NCBI GenBank assembly: GCA_934129895.1
Contig: CAKOWY010000001.1
Coordinates: 62,001-126,000, forward strand
DNA length: 64,000 bases
Direction: 5' to 3'
From: an uncultured Clostridia bacterium
GTDB taxonomy: Bacteria; Bacillota; Clostridia; TANB77; CAG-508
Part shown: positions 43,962 to 53,859 of the stretch, in pieces
Position numbering within the stretch: the first letter of the stretch is position 1
How the letters are laid out: the number at the start of each line of letters is the position of its first letter
Position numbers and translations under genes: made by a program
The notes under the pieces: generated by a model
What the model was told of the DNA's origin: nothing
The model's database searches: none
The model's input: only the letters and a program-made list of their open reading frames with translations

Positions 43962-45185
43962 TTAATTATTCTTATCTCTATACATTTTTATAATATCATT
44001 TAGACTCATTTTTGTTCCATAGTTTAAAATTGCATTTGAATAAATCTTTATAGCAATTTTTGCAATTATAATTCCTGTTATTAATAATATTATAAGAGAA
44101 ATCGCAACATCTGTTGGCTTTGCTAACCCCATCATTATTCTAAATGGCATACAAAATGGTGATGAAATTGGAAACATTGATGCAAATATATTTAAACTAC
44201 TTGTAGGATTCATCATAGTAAAATATGATAAATAAAATCCAATAACTGCAAGAATTGCGACAGGACCGTTTGCTGATTGAATATCTTCTGGCTTACTAAC
44301 AGTAGAACCTGTTAAAGCATATAATAAAGCATATTCAAAATATCCAAATATAAAGTATATTATAGTTACAATTCCTAAATATGGTGTTATTTTTGATACA
44401 TCTATTACTGATTCAATCATTTCAGGTTCCAAAAATGCTTTAGCACTTATTATTGCTGTTCCAACTAATAATATCATTTGTAATAACCCAACTATTCCAA
44501 TTCCAAGTGTTTTTCCTAATACAATTATCTTTGGAGAAGTAGATGTCACAAGTGTTTCTATTATTTTAGATGTTTTTTCTGTTGTAATTGAACTTGATAC
44601 TTGATATGCACAAAAATATATTGCGTAAAATAATACAATTGAAAGTAACATAAGCGCAAATACATTTCCACTTGCTTCTTCATCTGTTTGCTCTAATGAA
44701 AATTCAAAATTTGGAATAATTGCTTTTAATTGTTCTTCTGTTAATCCTAATTTATAAATTTGTATATTTGTATATAAAGTATTTAATGTAGAAATAATAT
44801 CCTCTGGTACTCCTGACATCATTGTGGCATTTTTTACTATATATCTAATTTTTATATTTTCATCTTGTTTCTCAACTATTATTGCTGAATCAATTTCTTC
44901 ATCTTCTATTTTTGGTTTTACTTTTTCATAATCATCATTTAAAATTTGTATTTCATACCCTGTGTCCAAATCTTTTAAATTTTCAAGTGTTCCTTCAAAT
45001 ACATTTTCAGAATCAACAATTATAATTTTCTCAATATCTGAATCTTTATTTAACATTTTAATAAAATTTGGGATATTGAATCCAATTATTATCATTACTA
45101 AAAATATTATTGTAGTTATAATAAATGATTTTCTTTGTAACATATCTTTCATAGTAAATTTGGTTACTGTAAATAAATCCTTCAT
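43962..45185 (-). CDS. ABC-2 type permease (NatB-like)
   Basis: 407 residues from the ATG one base after the ATPase stop; an overlapping GTG 9 nt earlier is possible. Helix near 22-43, a large external domain, then five helices (about 180-390). NatB-type permeases export Na+ or small toxic compounds. Operon with the ATPase. Confidence 0.87.
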   Translation of the reverse strand: MKDLFTVTKFTMKDMLQRKSFIITTIIFLVMIIIGFNIPNFIKMLNKDSDIEKIIIVDSENVFEGTLENLKDLDTGYEIQILNDDYEKVKPKIEDEEIDSAIIVEKQDENIKIRYIVKNATMMSGVPEDIISTLNTLYTNIQIYKLGLTEEQLKAIIPNFEFSLEQTDEEASGNVFALMLLSIVLFYAIYFCAYQVSSSITTEKTSKIIETLVTSTSPKIIVLGKTLGIGIVGLLQMILLVGTAIISAKAFLEPEMIESVIDVSKITPYLGIVTIIYFIFGYFEYALLYALTGSTVSKPEDIQSANGPVAILAVIGFYLSYFTMMNPTSSLNIFASMFPISSPFCMPFRIMMGLAKPTDVAISLIILLITGIIIAKIAIKIYSNAILNYGTKMSLNDIIKMYRDKNN

Positions 45186-45186
45186 T

Positions 45187-46077
45187 TTATTCACCTACCT
45201 TTTCTATGAAAATATCATTTAATGTTGGCTTCATTATTTCAAATTTATCTATTGATATTCCTTTTAATATCAATTTCTTTAATAATTCTTCTGCCTTTTG
45301 CTCATCTGATATTTTTATCATATAACTATAATTTTTTTCATTTTCTATTTCTAATTCTGAATCTTTAATATATGAATCAATACTTTCATTTGTTTCTATT
45401 TGTACTCTATTAGCTGGATATGTATCTTTTATTTCTTTCAAATTACCTTTTAATACTGTCTTTCCTCTATTTAAAATTAATATATCTGAACAGAATTCTT
45501 CTATTGTAGCCATTTGATGTGCAGACATTATTACATATTTTCCATCTTTTACTAAATCAATTATAATATTTTTTATTAATTCTGTATTTAATGGATCTAA
45601 ACCACTAAAAGGCTCATCTAATACAATTAGTTCTGGATTATGTATTACTGCTGTCACAAATTGAATCTTTTGCTGATTTCCTTTTGACAATTTTTCTGCT
45701 TGTTTATCTAAATATTCTTCTACTTTTAATTTTTCTGCCCATCTTTTTATTGCTTTGTCCGCTTCTTCTTTCTTCATTCCTTTTAACTCTGCAAAATACA
45801 TTAACTGATCATATATTTTTGTTTTTGGATATACTCCTCTTTCTTCTGGTAAATATCCAAAATTTACAGATTTTCTATCTACTGCCTTTCCATTCCAAGT
45901 TATTTCTCCACTGTCTTTTTTTATTATTCCTAATAACATCCTTATTGTTGTTGTTTTACCTGCCCCATTTGTTCCTAAAAGTCCAAATACACCTGGTTTA
46001 TTCATTTCAAATGAGATATCATCTACAGCTTTTTTTCCAACAAATGTCTTTGAAACATTTTTTAAAATTAATCCCAA
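45187..46077 (-). CDS. ABC transporter ATPase (NatA-like)
   Basis: 296 residues with a TTG start behind AAAGGAG. Walker A GTNGAGKTTT, signature LSKGNQQKIQ, Walker B LIVLDEPFSGLDP, and a C-terminal DUF4162-type region. It drives the permease encoded next to it. Confidence 0.92.
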   Translation of the reverse strand: MGLILKNVSKTFVGKKAVDDISFEMNKPGVFGLLGTNGAGKTTTIRMLLGIIKKDSGEITWNGKAVDRKSVNFGYLPEERGVYPKTKIYDQLMYFAELKGMKKEEADKAIKRWAEKLKVEEYLDKQAEKLSKGNQQKIQFVTAVIHNPELIVLDEPFSGLDPLNTELIKNIIIDLVKDGKYVIMSAHQMATIEEFCSDILILNRGKTVLKGNLKEIKDTYPANRVQIETNESIDSYIKDSELEIENEKNYSYMIKISDEQKAEELLKKLILKGISIDKFEIMKPTLNDIFIEKVGE

Positions 46078-46103
46078 TTTATTTTCTCCTTTTAAATTAT
46101 TTT

Positions 46104-46646
46104 CTATATATTACAATTCCTCAATTCTAAATAATTTCCTTCATATACTTTTTTTATTCCTCTTATTTTCTCAAAGTCTTTTGGCTCTATAAATAAAATT
46201 TTTTTATTAAATTTATATATATTAGCTCTTTCTAAAATCTCTGCAACAAAAAAGCTACATACATATCTATTCTTGAATCTTACAGGAATTCTAAAAAATC
46301 TTAATATAATTCCAAAATAATCATATTTAAACGTTTCTGAATATTTTTCCATAAATTTTATTTTTTTCATTATTCTAATAAATTGCTTTTTTGTAACATC
46401 TATTTCATATATTCTACAAATTGTTTTATTAAATTTATGAAAAAATTCTCCATCTTTATTCTCTACAACAAACCCTCCATCTAAAATTGAATTTGGATTT
46501 TTTCTCCCAAAACTATATATTTTACTACAATCAGCTGTTAATGAAATTGCTATATGACTATATTCATAACGAGTTGCTAGTTTTATTATTCTTGCTGGCA
46601 TGGTGTGAGTATGCATCTGAATTATATATATCTTTTTGCTCTTCAT
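46104..46646 (-). CDS. Papain-like (YiiX/NlpC-type) cysteine amidase-like protein
   Basis: 180 residues from the ATG 9 nt after AGGTG; a GTG overlaps the binding site. The arrangement YSHIAISL (His) early and YVCSFFVAEIL (Cys) late is that of permuted NlpC/P60 proteins. No signal peptide, so it probably acts in the cytosol or on membrane lipids. It lies 26 nt before the NatAB pair. Function uncertain. Confidence 0.6.
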   Translation of the reverse strand: MKSKKIYIIQMHTHTMPARIIKLATRYEYSHIAISLTADCSKIYSFGRKNPNSILDGGFVVENKDGEFFHKFNKTICRIYEIDVTKKQFIRIMKKIKFMEKYSETFKYDYFGIILRFFRIPVRFKNRYVCSFFVAEILERANIYKFNKKILFIEPKDFEKIRGIKKVYEGNYLELRNCNI

Positions 46647-46712
46647 ATATGTTTTCACCTCATATTATAAGGATATCACTAATTTCTGAATTTAACAATA
46701 CATTATATAAAT

Positions 46713-48785
46713 TTAGTTTTTTTCATCATCAATTATTGTAAATATTAATTCAACTTTAAATAAATCTCCATCTAATTTTAAATTAAATTTTCCATTTTGT
46801 ATTTCAGTTAAATTTTGTGCTATTGATATTCCTAATCCGCTTCCTTCTGTTGTTCTTGATTTATCACCTCTTACAAATCTTTGCATTAATTCATCTGCTG
46901 ATATATTAAGGCTATCTTTTGATATATTTTTTATTTCAATATAAACTTTATCTATAATTTGTTTTATATCTATATAGACTCTAGTATTTTCTGCTGCGTA
47001 TTTTGAAATATTACTAAATAAATTTTCAATTATTCTATACATATATCTGCTATCTGCCATAACATATATCTCTGATTCATTATTATCTATAATTACTTTT
47101 AACTTTCTTGCATTAAATTTGTCTTCAAATTCTCCTGTTGCTTGTTTTATAAGTTCTACTATATTAATCTTCTCCAAATTTAATTTCACATTTCCTGTTG
47201 AAACTTTTGAGGCTTCTACCAAATCTTCTATTAATTTTTTTAATCTCTGTGATTTATTATCTAATATTTCTATGTATTCATTTGCTTTTGGATTTTTTAT
47301 ATCTTCATTTTTTAATAGATCAACATAATTTATTATAGATGTTAATGGCGTTTTTATATCATGTGACACATTTGTTATTAATTCTGTTTTTAACCTTTCG
47401 CTCTTTACTCTATCTTGAATAGCATTTTCAAATCCATTAGATATATCATTTAAATATTCTACTGATTGATAAAATTCTGGTAAAAATTCTTCTTTTATTA
47501 ATAAATCTTTATTGTTTCCTTCATACATTTCTTTTAATTTTCTTTCAATTTTATCATAATTTGAAATTGCAATTACCATTTTATAAACATATATTATTAA
47601 TAAAATTAATTCTAATGCTATTGTAAAAAACGTGTTATAAGGAAAAATAATCACAACAATTCCTGCTAATATAAGATATATTATACAATATAATATAAAT
47701 TTTTTTGCAACAGTTGAGAAAAACTTTGATGTTTCTCTTATTTCTCTTACAAAACCTTTAATTTTATGGAAAAGTTTTATTGTTAAATTTCCTATTATAC
47801 TCGTATTCCAAAATGTTTTTGATTTTATTCTTTTTAAAGATGTATCAAAAACTATTGCTCCAACAACATAAGTTGTTATATATGCTGTAATAATTAATGA
47901 TGATTTTAAAATTATTTCAGATGTATTTTTTTCAAGAGCAGTCATTCCTATAACTCCAACTATTCCAATGGCAAAAAATAAAATAATTTCATAAGGAATT
48001 TTATCAAAATCACTTAATATTATACCTTCTCTATCTTTTTTATATCCAACTGATATTATCAAATATACTACAATTAATATTATTGATATTACACTAATTG
48101 GCATTGCTACATATATTATATTCTCATAAGGCTCCATTCTTTTTAGGAATTCAGTTGTTAAAGCCTGTTTTGATCCATTTGAAAATTCAGCTTTATATGA
48201 TGTATATATTTCAAAATCTCCTATATGTGTTGTTATATATTCAATTGAACTATCTATTGTATAACTTTCTTGTGTGTCTGTATTATTTCTTGTAAAATAT
48301 TTATACGTAAAATTTTCAGAATACTGTTCTGATTTCTTTTTTAAAATTTCTGAATCTGCTTCAACACTACCTTTTATTATGTTAAATTTATGATTTCCTT
48401 CAGCATTTGCAATATATGATTTTATCGTTTCTATTGTATTAACTTCTGATGTTAATTCAACATTTGTTAATGCTTTATCTTTATATATAATCAAAAAATA
48501 CATATTAGGAATGTCATAATCAAATTCTCCATCTATTGTGTAAAATATATAATTATCTCCATCTTTTATATTTAAGTAAGATTGATTATTATATATCAAT
48601 TTTCTTGCAAAATAAGATATCCTTTCAATATATGATGCTACAAAACTTTCTGATTCAAAATATTTTTTTTCATTATAATATGTTGAATCTTTTATTTCTA
48701 TATATAAAATAGTTAAAATTACAATTCCTATTAATATTGGCAAAATTATATAACTTGCAATTTTTAATATTTTACTTTTTCTCAT
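46713..48785 (-). CDS. Sensor histidine kinase next to the pilus operon
   Basis: 690 residues. N-terminal helix (about 8-28), external sensor of about 190 residues, then six or so membrane helices (about 225-405), a HisKA domain with NVSHDIKTPLTSI and an ATPase domain with NLFSNISKYA and GSGLGISIAQN. The double-helix-block input is larger than in the 8.3-kb kinase. It is co-transcribed with the regulator upstream and lies downstream of the sortase operon. Confidence 0.88.
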   Translation of the reverse strand: MRKSKILKIASYIILPILIGIVILTILYIEIKDSTYYNEKKYFESESFVASYIERISYFARKLIYNNQSYLNIKDGDNYIFYTIDGEFDYDIPNMYFLIIYKDKALTNVELTSEVNTIETIKSYIANAEGNHKFNIIKGSVEADSEILKKKSEQYSENFTYKYFTRNNTDTQESYTIDSSIEYITTHIGDFEIYTSYKAEFSNGSKQALTTEFLKRMEPYENIIYVAMPISVISIILIVVYLIISVGYKKDREGIILSDFDKIPYEIILFFAIGIVGVIGMTALEKNTSEIILKSSLIITAYITTYVVGAIVFDTSLKRIKSKTFWNTSIIGNLTIKLFHKIKGFVREIRETSKFFSTVAKKFILYCIIYLILAGIVVIIFPYNTFFTIALELILLIIYVYKMVIAISNYDKIERKLKEMYEGNNKDLLIKEEFLPEFYQSVEYLNDISNGFENAIQDRVKSERLKTELITNVSHDIKTPLTSIINYVDLLKNEDIKNPKANEYIEILDNKSQRLKKLIEDLVEASKVSTGNVKLNLEKINIVELIKQATGEFEDKFNARKLKVIIDNNESEIYVMADSRYMYRIIENLFSNISKYAAENTRVYIDIKQIIDKVYIEIKNISKDSLNISADELMQRFVRGDKSRTTEGSGLGISIAQNLTEIQNGKFNLKLDGDLFKVELIFTIIDDEKN

Positions 48786-48803
48786 TTATCTTGTTACTCC
48801 TTT

Positions 48804-49493
48804 TTATATATTTTCTACTTTATACCCTACTCCCCATATTACCTTTAAATACTTAGGTTCTTTAGGATTTATCTCTATTTTTTCTCTTATATGTCTAATA
48901 TGTACTGCTATTATATTTTCTGCAGCAAAACTTTCTTCTTCCCATATATTAGTATATATTTCATCAATAGAATATACCTTTCCTTTGTTTTCCGTTAAAA
49001 ATTTTAAAATATTATATTCTGTTGGAGTGAGTTTTACTTCTCTTCCATCAACAATTACTTGTTTTAATTCATCATCAATTGTTAAATCACCTGTTTTTAT
49101 TATTCCTGTTTTTTCATCGCTTGTTTGAAACTTTTGACATCTTCTAATTATTGCATTAACTCTTGCAATTAGTTCTGCTGGATTAAATGGTTTTGTTATA
49201 TAATCATCTGCTCCTATATTTAAACCATTTATTTTATCTATATCTTCTGATTTTGCTGATAATAATATAACCGGTATATCTTTATCTTTTCTTATCTCTT
49301 GTAATGCTTCTATTCCATCTTTTTTAGGCATCATTATATCCATTATTATTAATTGTATATTATTATTTTCTATCTGATTTAAAGCTTCTTCTCCATTATA
49401 AGCTTTAAATATTTGGTACTTTTCTTTTTTTAAATATATTTCGATTGCCTTAACTATTTCTTTATCATCATCTACTACTAAAATATTATACAT
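48804..49493 (-). CDS. OmpR/PhoB-family response regulator
   Basis: 229 residues. Receiver with VVDDDKE, MDIMMP and YITKPFNP; winged helix ending VIWGVGYKVE. Start behind GAGGA. Partner of the adjacent kinase. Pilus genes upstream are likely but unproven targets. Confidence 0.92.
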   Translation of the reverse strand: MYNILVVDDDKEIVKAIEIYLKKEKYQIFKAYNGEEALNQIENNNIQLIIMDIMMPKKDGIEALQEIRKDKDIPVILLSAKSEDIDKINGLNIGADDYITKPFNPAELIARVNAIIRRCQKFQTSDEKTGIIKTGDLTIDDELKQVIVDGREVKLTPTEYNILKFLTENKGKVYSIDEIYTNIWEEESFAAENIIAVHIRHIREKIEINPKEPKYLKVIWGVGYKVENI

Positions 49494-49579
49494 TTTTCCT
49501 CTTCTCTTTCATTTTTATTTTTGTTATATTATATCATGTTTTTATTAAGGAAAAATATAGAATTTATTAAATTTTTCTT

Positions 49580-49618
49580 AAAATAGAAAAGAAACTAGCC
49601 TAAAAAGCTAATTTCTTC
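49580..49618 (-). terminator. Terminator of the pilus operon
   Basis: AGAAATTAGC and GGCTAGTTTCT arms followed by TTTCTATTTT on the minus strand, 4 nt after the sortase stop. Confidence 0.65.
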
Positions 49619-49622
49619 TCTT

Positions 49623-50318
49623 TTATGATTCTATTAAATAACCTCTAACTAATAATCTATGAGAATTCACGCCTAATGGTGTACATGTAATTAATGTCGC
49701 ATATTGTTTGTTTTCTTCTATATTTAGATTTTCAGTATCACTAGGTTCAACTACTAAAATTTGATCAACTTCATAAGTATATGTTTTGTTTAAAACAATA
49801 ATTTGAAATTTATCACCCACTTCAAGTTTTACTAAATCTGTTAATAATTTAGATGATGGCATTCCAGTATGACCTGCTAAAACAACATGTGAATTTATGC
49901 TTCCAACAGGTAATGACGAACCTTTTAAATGACCTATACCATTTTGCAGTGTTGATGTATCACTACCATGATATATAGGAAGTTTTACATTAATCTTATC
50001 TATAACTAAATATCCCATTATTCCAGATGAATCTAAAGATAATAAATTGTAATATCCTCTTTCATCAGCTTTTTGAGTATTTTCTTCTATAGTTTTATAT
50101 AATAATTGTTCATTATATTTTTGAGCATCATTTATCATAGAATCATATTTGTCATAAGATATTTTTCTTACTTTTCCTTTGTATTTATCAATTTCTTTCC
50201 TTTGTACTTTTTGATTAATAAAATCACTAACATAAGGATATAAAAATATGCTTAATCCCATAATAAATATTGTAATAAGTAATATATTCGTACAATATTT
50301 TTTAAAAAATTTAAACAT
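49623..50318 (-). CDS. Class C (pilus-type) sortase
   Basis: 231 residues. N-terminal helix (about 12-30); catalytic His in LAGHTGM and Cys-Arg in TLITCTPLGVNSHRLLVRG, the class C pattern. The usual second helix after the catalytic domain and a DPW/F lid motif are not seen. It links pilin subunits through their LPXTG-like motifs and is 14 nt after the major pilin gene. Confidence 0.9.
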   Translation of the reverse strand: MFKFFKKYCTNILLITIFIMGLSIFLYPYVSDFINQKVQRKEIDKYKGKVRKISYDKYDSMINDAQKYNEQLLYKTIEENTQKADERGYYNLLSLDSSGIMGYLVIDKINVKLPIYHGSDTSTLQNGIGHLKGSSLPVGSINSHVVLAGHTGMPSSKLLTDLVKLEVGDKFQIIVLNKTYTYEVDQILVVEPSDTENLNIEENKQYATLITCTPLGVNSHRLLVRGYLIES

Positions 50319-50332
50319 ATTTTATTTCCTTT

Positions 50333-51928
50333 CTACTGCTGATTTTGTAATTTTTTTCTTCTAGCAATAATATAACTTGATACAACTATTAACATTAGAC
50401 TAATACCTATTACTGTAAAAATCTTTGTTCCAATTCCACCAGTTGATGGCAATAAACCTTTTTGTGCATTCAAAATTTCTATATTAAACTCTGCACTACC
50501 TTTTTCTGTTTGATTACCACTCAAATAACCTTTTGCAGCATTTGTTGTTGGTAAATATTCTATGCTAGCTCCTTTTAATATTCCATTATTTAAATGTGGT
50601 ACAATTTTAAAAGGAAATTCAAAATTTGGCTTACTATATCCATCAGGAGCTTCTATTTCTTTTAATGTATATTTTCCTTCTTTTAATCCAAAAATTTCAA
50701 TCTCTCCTAATTCGATTTCTTCTCCCTCATCATTTAATATAGTTCCTGATGATGTTAGTATTGTTGCTTCATTTTCATTAGTAACTGTTCCTGTAAATAT
50801 TCCTGTTTCTTCATTAAATTTTGCATATTTTCCATCTTCTAATTTTAATATAAATTTTGCTCCATTTAATGCTTGATCTTTTGAATTCTTTTTTGTCAAA
50901 TTTAATTTAAATGAATATACATGAACCACATCTGTGTTTGATTCACCTGTTCCGTCTGTTTTTGGATTATTTGAATATATTATTTTTACTTGGTTGTTGT
51001 TATCTTTTTCAATTGCTGCTTTAGAATTTAATTTTGCTGAATATGTAATTTCTATTTTGCTTCCAGCTTTATTTTTTAATTTTATAAAATCATTAAATTC
51101 TATCTTTACTTTTGTAGATTCATCTTGCATTTTGGTTGTTATCACTTTATATGCGTCTTTCTCTGTTCCATTTTCTAATAAGATTTTAGAATATTCTTCG
51201 CCATCAATCTTAACAATTATATCATTGTTAAAATCCATTCCTTTAGATAATATATCTATAACATTAAATACATATTTGTCATATCCTATCATCCTTGGAA
51301 CTGATGTTGTAATTGTAAATTCAACGTCTTCGCCAACATTAGCAGAAGTTACATTTACTTCTTTCTCTACATCAATTGCATCAGTTTTTATTTTTACTTC
51401 CTCATTTTTTGTCAAACTAGAAATCATAGCTGCTGATCTTGCTTTTGTTTTTGTATTTTCTATATCTTTTGTTTCATCATATATTAAATAATATCCTTCT
51501 GATAATCCTCCAAAAACAATTTTTTGAGCCTGATCTCCTGCTGTTTTTTCTGATATTCTTGCTATTTTTCTTTCAAGTAATACTTGATTTTGACTATTAG
51601 TGCAAAATTCGTAATATTCTTCTGCTAAATTTGTTAAACTTGTAGAATCCTTTTCCATTCCTTTTATATATTCAATTGCACTAAATAAAGTTGTTATACC
51701 TTTTTTAGCAAAAAATTCTTCTGAAGCAAGACCATCCCATGTATAATAATAATTGTTTTCTTCATCTTTTTCTAAATTAAACAATTTATATAAAGATAAT
51801 GTTCTACCTGCCACATCCCCAGAAACAGTTATTTCCAAATTGCTTAATGCATAAGTTTTTACCATTCCTAAGGTACATATTAAAATTAGCATAATTGATA
51901 ACATCAAAATAATTTTTATTTGTTTCAT
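50333..51928 (-). CDS. Major pilin with LPSTG sorting signal
   Basis: 531 residues. Signal peptide (about 1-27), Cna-B/SpaA-type domains, an E-box-like YTLKEIEAPDGYS, then LPSTG, a hydrophobic stretch and the basic tail ARRKK. The LTKKNSKDQALNGAKFILK stretch is typical of intramolecular isopeptide-bonded pilin domains. It overlaps the tip gene by 4 nt (ATGA). Likely the shaft subunit. Confidence 0.88.
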   Translation of the reverse strand: MKQIKIILMLSIMLILICTLGMVKTYALSNLEITVSGDVAGRTLSLYKLFNLEKDEENNYYYTWDGLASEEFFAKKGITTLFSAIEYIKGMEKDSTSLTNLAEEYYEFCTNSQNQVLLERKIARISEKTAGDQAQKIVFGGLSEGYYLIYDETKDIENTKTKARSAAMISSLTKNEEVKIKTDAIDVEKEVNVTSANVGEDVEFTITTSVPRMIGYDKYVFNVIDILSKGMDFNNDIIVKIDGEEYSKILLENGTEKDAYKVITTKMQDESTKVKIEFNDFIKLKNKAGSKIEITYSAKLNSKAAIEKDNNNQVKIIYSNNPKTDGTGESNTDVVHVYSFKLNLTKKNSKDQALNGAKFILKLEDGKYAKFNEETGIFTGTVTNENEATILTSSGTILNDEGEEIELGEIEIFGLKEGKYTLKEIEAPDGYSKPNFEFPFKIVPHLNNGILKGASIEYLPTTNAAKGYLSGNQTEKGSAEFNIEILNAQKGLLPSTGGIGTKIFTVIGISLMLIVVSSYIIARRKKLQNQQ

Positions 51929-53397
51929 TTTCTTATCCCTTTCTTTTTTCTAAAATAAAAAATTAGTACGGTTTCAACCAAAAAGATGCCTATAATTTCC
52001 TGTATAAAAAATCCATCACCTCCTGTTTCTGGAATTATTGTATTTGAATCCAATTTTATTGGATCATACACATTTATAAAATTAACTGAAATAGCATTTT
52101 TTTCTTCAAATCCTTCTGGATTATCAATTACATAATTATTTGTTCCAATTATTTTTACTGTATTTCCACTTGTTTCTTCTTTTGATTGTTTATTTTCTGG
52201 ATCTTTTATATTGTACTTTTCGCTAACTACATAACTTGAAGCTCCATATTCTTTTTCCTGAATTGTATAATTTATTCCATATTTAATGTCTACAATCCAT
52301 TTTACTTGAAGTTCATAATTATGCTCTTTTGACTTATTTATAATACTTGAATAATTTTGAAAATTTAATGTTTGTGAATTATTACCACCTTTAATACTTA
52401 TATTAAAATTTGTATTTGAATTAATTTTGTTTTGAATTAATGAATATCCTGTTACTTTTTCTATTGCTTCTTTTGAACCTTTAAATGTTTTAGTTATAAT
52501 TAATTTTCCTTCTTTTCTTACTAATCTACCATCTATATGCCAACAATCATTCTGTAATTTAAATACATACCATCTTACTTCATAATGTTCCAAATTTAAG
52601 TCATTTACTTTTATTTCTTCTCCATCTATCGATAATTTATCTGTATATTTTTTTAAATTATTTATTATGTATTCATCACTTGGAAGGTCTTGTATATAGA
52701 TTGAACCATTTCCTTTATTTCCTTTTAAATTTCTTATATTTTTATTTGCTTCATAAGAATTATCTACATCTTTTCCTGCTATATAATAATTTGTATCAGC
52801 TGTTGCATTTCCAACATAACTAGCCCATAATGAAGGTGTAAAATTCTGTGTTTCTTGCCCTGATATATTTCCTTCTGAATCTAAAGCTTGTGATTTATAA
52901 TTTATATAAAAATTTACATATTGATAGTTTTCTACTTTTTTCCAAACTGTTCTTAAGTTTATACTATTTTCACTGTTTGAATATTTTTTTAATTGTTCAT
53001 ATTTTATTTCTTCACCAGCCTTAATAATTTTATTTGTTCCTTCTACCTTCCACCCAACAAATTTTAAAACTGCTCTATCTTTTGTATTTGAAACTGTTTT
53101 TGTATTGATTGGTGTGACATATTTATTTGATAAGTCTTCTATTTTTATTTTTTTATTTCTTTTTATTATTACATCATATTGTTCTTTTCCATTTATTTTT
53201 GGTGTATCTATCCCTTCATAAGAATAATCTGTAGATAATCCTGTTGCACTTTCAGAAAAATCAACTATATATGATATTGTAAGATCATCTTCTTGATCTG
53301 AATATGACATACTTTTATTATTAAAAAATATTATAATAATATATAAAAATATAATCATAATTTTCTTACTTTTTCTTACCATATTTTCATTCCCCAT
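51925..53397 (-). CDS. Ancillary/tip pilin with IPETG sorting signal
   Basis: 490 residues. Signal peptide (about 10-32), an InlB-like region containing LKFVGWKVEG, beta-rich domains and NYTIQEKEYGAS, then IPETG, hydrophobic helix and RKKKGIRK tail. Two possible starts (53397 or 53382) are both weakly placed. First gene of the pilus operon, which fits a tip adhesin. Confidence 0.8.
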   Translation of the reverse strand: MGNENMVRKSKKIMIIFLYIIIIFFNNKSMSYSDQEDDLTISYIVDFSESATGLSTDYSYEGIDTPKINGKEQYDVIIKRNKKIKIEDLSNKYVTPINTKTVSNTKDRAVLKFVGWKVEGTNKIIKAGEEIKYEQLKKYSNSENSINLRTVWKKVENYQYVNFYINYKSQALDSEGNISGQETQNFTPSLWASYVGNATADTNYYIAGKDVDNSYEANKNIRNLKGNKGNGSIYIQDLPSDEYIINNLKKYTDKLSIDGEEIKVNDLNLEHYEVRWYVFKLQNDCWHIDGRLVRKEGKLIITKTFKGSKEAIEKVTGYSLIQNKINSNTNFNISIKGGNNSQTLNFQNYSSIINKSKEHNYELQVKWIVDIKYGINYTIQEKEYGASSYVVSEKYNIKDPENKQSKEETSGNTVKIIGTNNYVIDNPEGFEEKNAISVNFINVYDPIKLDSNTIIPETGGDGFFIQEIIGIFLVETVLIFYFRKKKGIRK

Positions 53398-53475
53398 TTC
53401 ATATAATTCCTCACTTTAAAATTATATGTTGGGTATTTGATTTTTAGAACTAATTTTTTTAAAATTTTTTACATG

Positions 53476-53506
53476 CAAAAAGCACCCTCTAGTTTGAGAG
53501 TGCCTT
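53476..53506 (-). terminator. Terminator of the 90-residue orphan gene
   Basis: GGCACTCTC and GAGGGTGC arms followed by TTTTTGC on the minus strand. Confidence 0.85.
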
Positions 53507-53520
53507 TTGCCAGAATCATT

Positions 53521-53793
53521 TTACAAGCTTCCTTCCAACCCAAATGCAAACAACCTTGCATCTTGTGGATTTTTGAATATTAACTCCATCTGAATAAATG
53601 ATTTGTTTGCATTGTTATCCTTTCTCCTTTTAGGCTCGTAATGTTCGTTGGGAATAGCTTGATATTGATTTTGTGCCATCTCTGCCAAATCAAGCATCAG
53701 CTTAATTCCCATATCCAGTTCAAACTTTCCTTCTCCAATAATCGTTAATCTCAATAGTGGTAGTTGGCTTAATGTTTCTGGAATTATCTGCAT
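53521..53793 (-). CDS. Small orphan cytosolic protein
   Basis: 90 residues; of two adjacent ATGs the second has 7-nt spacing from AAAGGAGG. No signal or membrane segment; alternating strands and helices (LPLLRLTIIGEGKFELDMG). Family unknown. Own promoter with an operator-like palindrome and own terminator, placed between the pilus operon and hisS. G+C 24/60 at 53641-53700. Confidence 0.7.
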   Translation of the reverse strand: MQIIPETLSQLPLLRLTIIGEGKFELDMGIKLMLDLAEMAQNQYQAIPNEHYEPKRRKDNNANKSFIQMELIFKNPQDARLFAFGLEGSL

Positions 53794-53826
53794 CATGATT
53801 CCTCCTTTGGAAATCAAATTACATTT

Positions 53827-53855
53827 ATTATACCACTGCTTTACATAAATGTAAA
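53827..53855 (-). promoter_or_regulatory. Promoter with overlapping palindrome for the 90-residue gene
   Basis: TTTACA (53855-53850), 17 bp ending in TGG, TATAAT (53832-53827). The inverted repeat TTTACAT-TT-ATGTAAA (53855-53840) covers the -35. It starts 4 nt after the hisS stop codon. Confidence 0.75.
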
Positions 53856-53859
53856 TATT

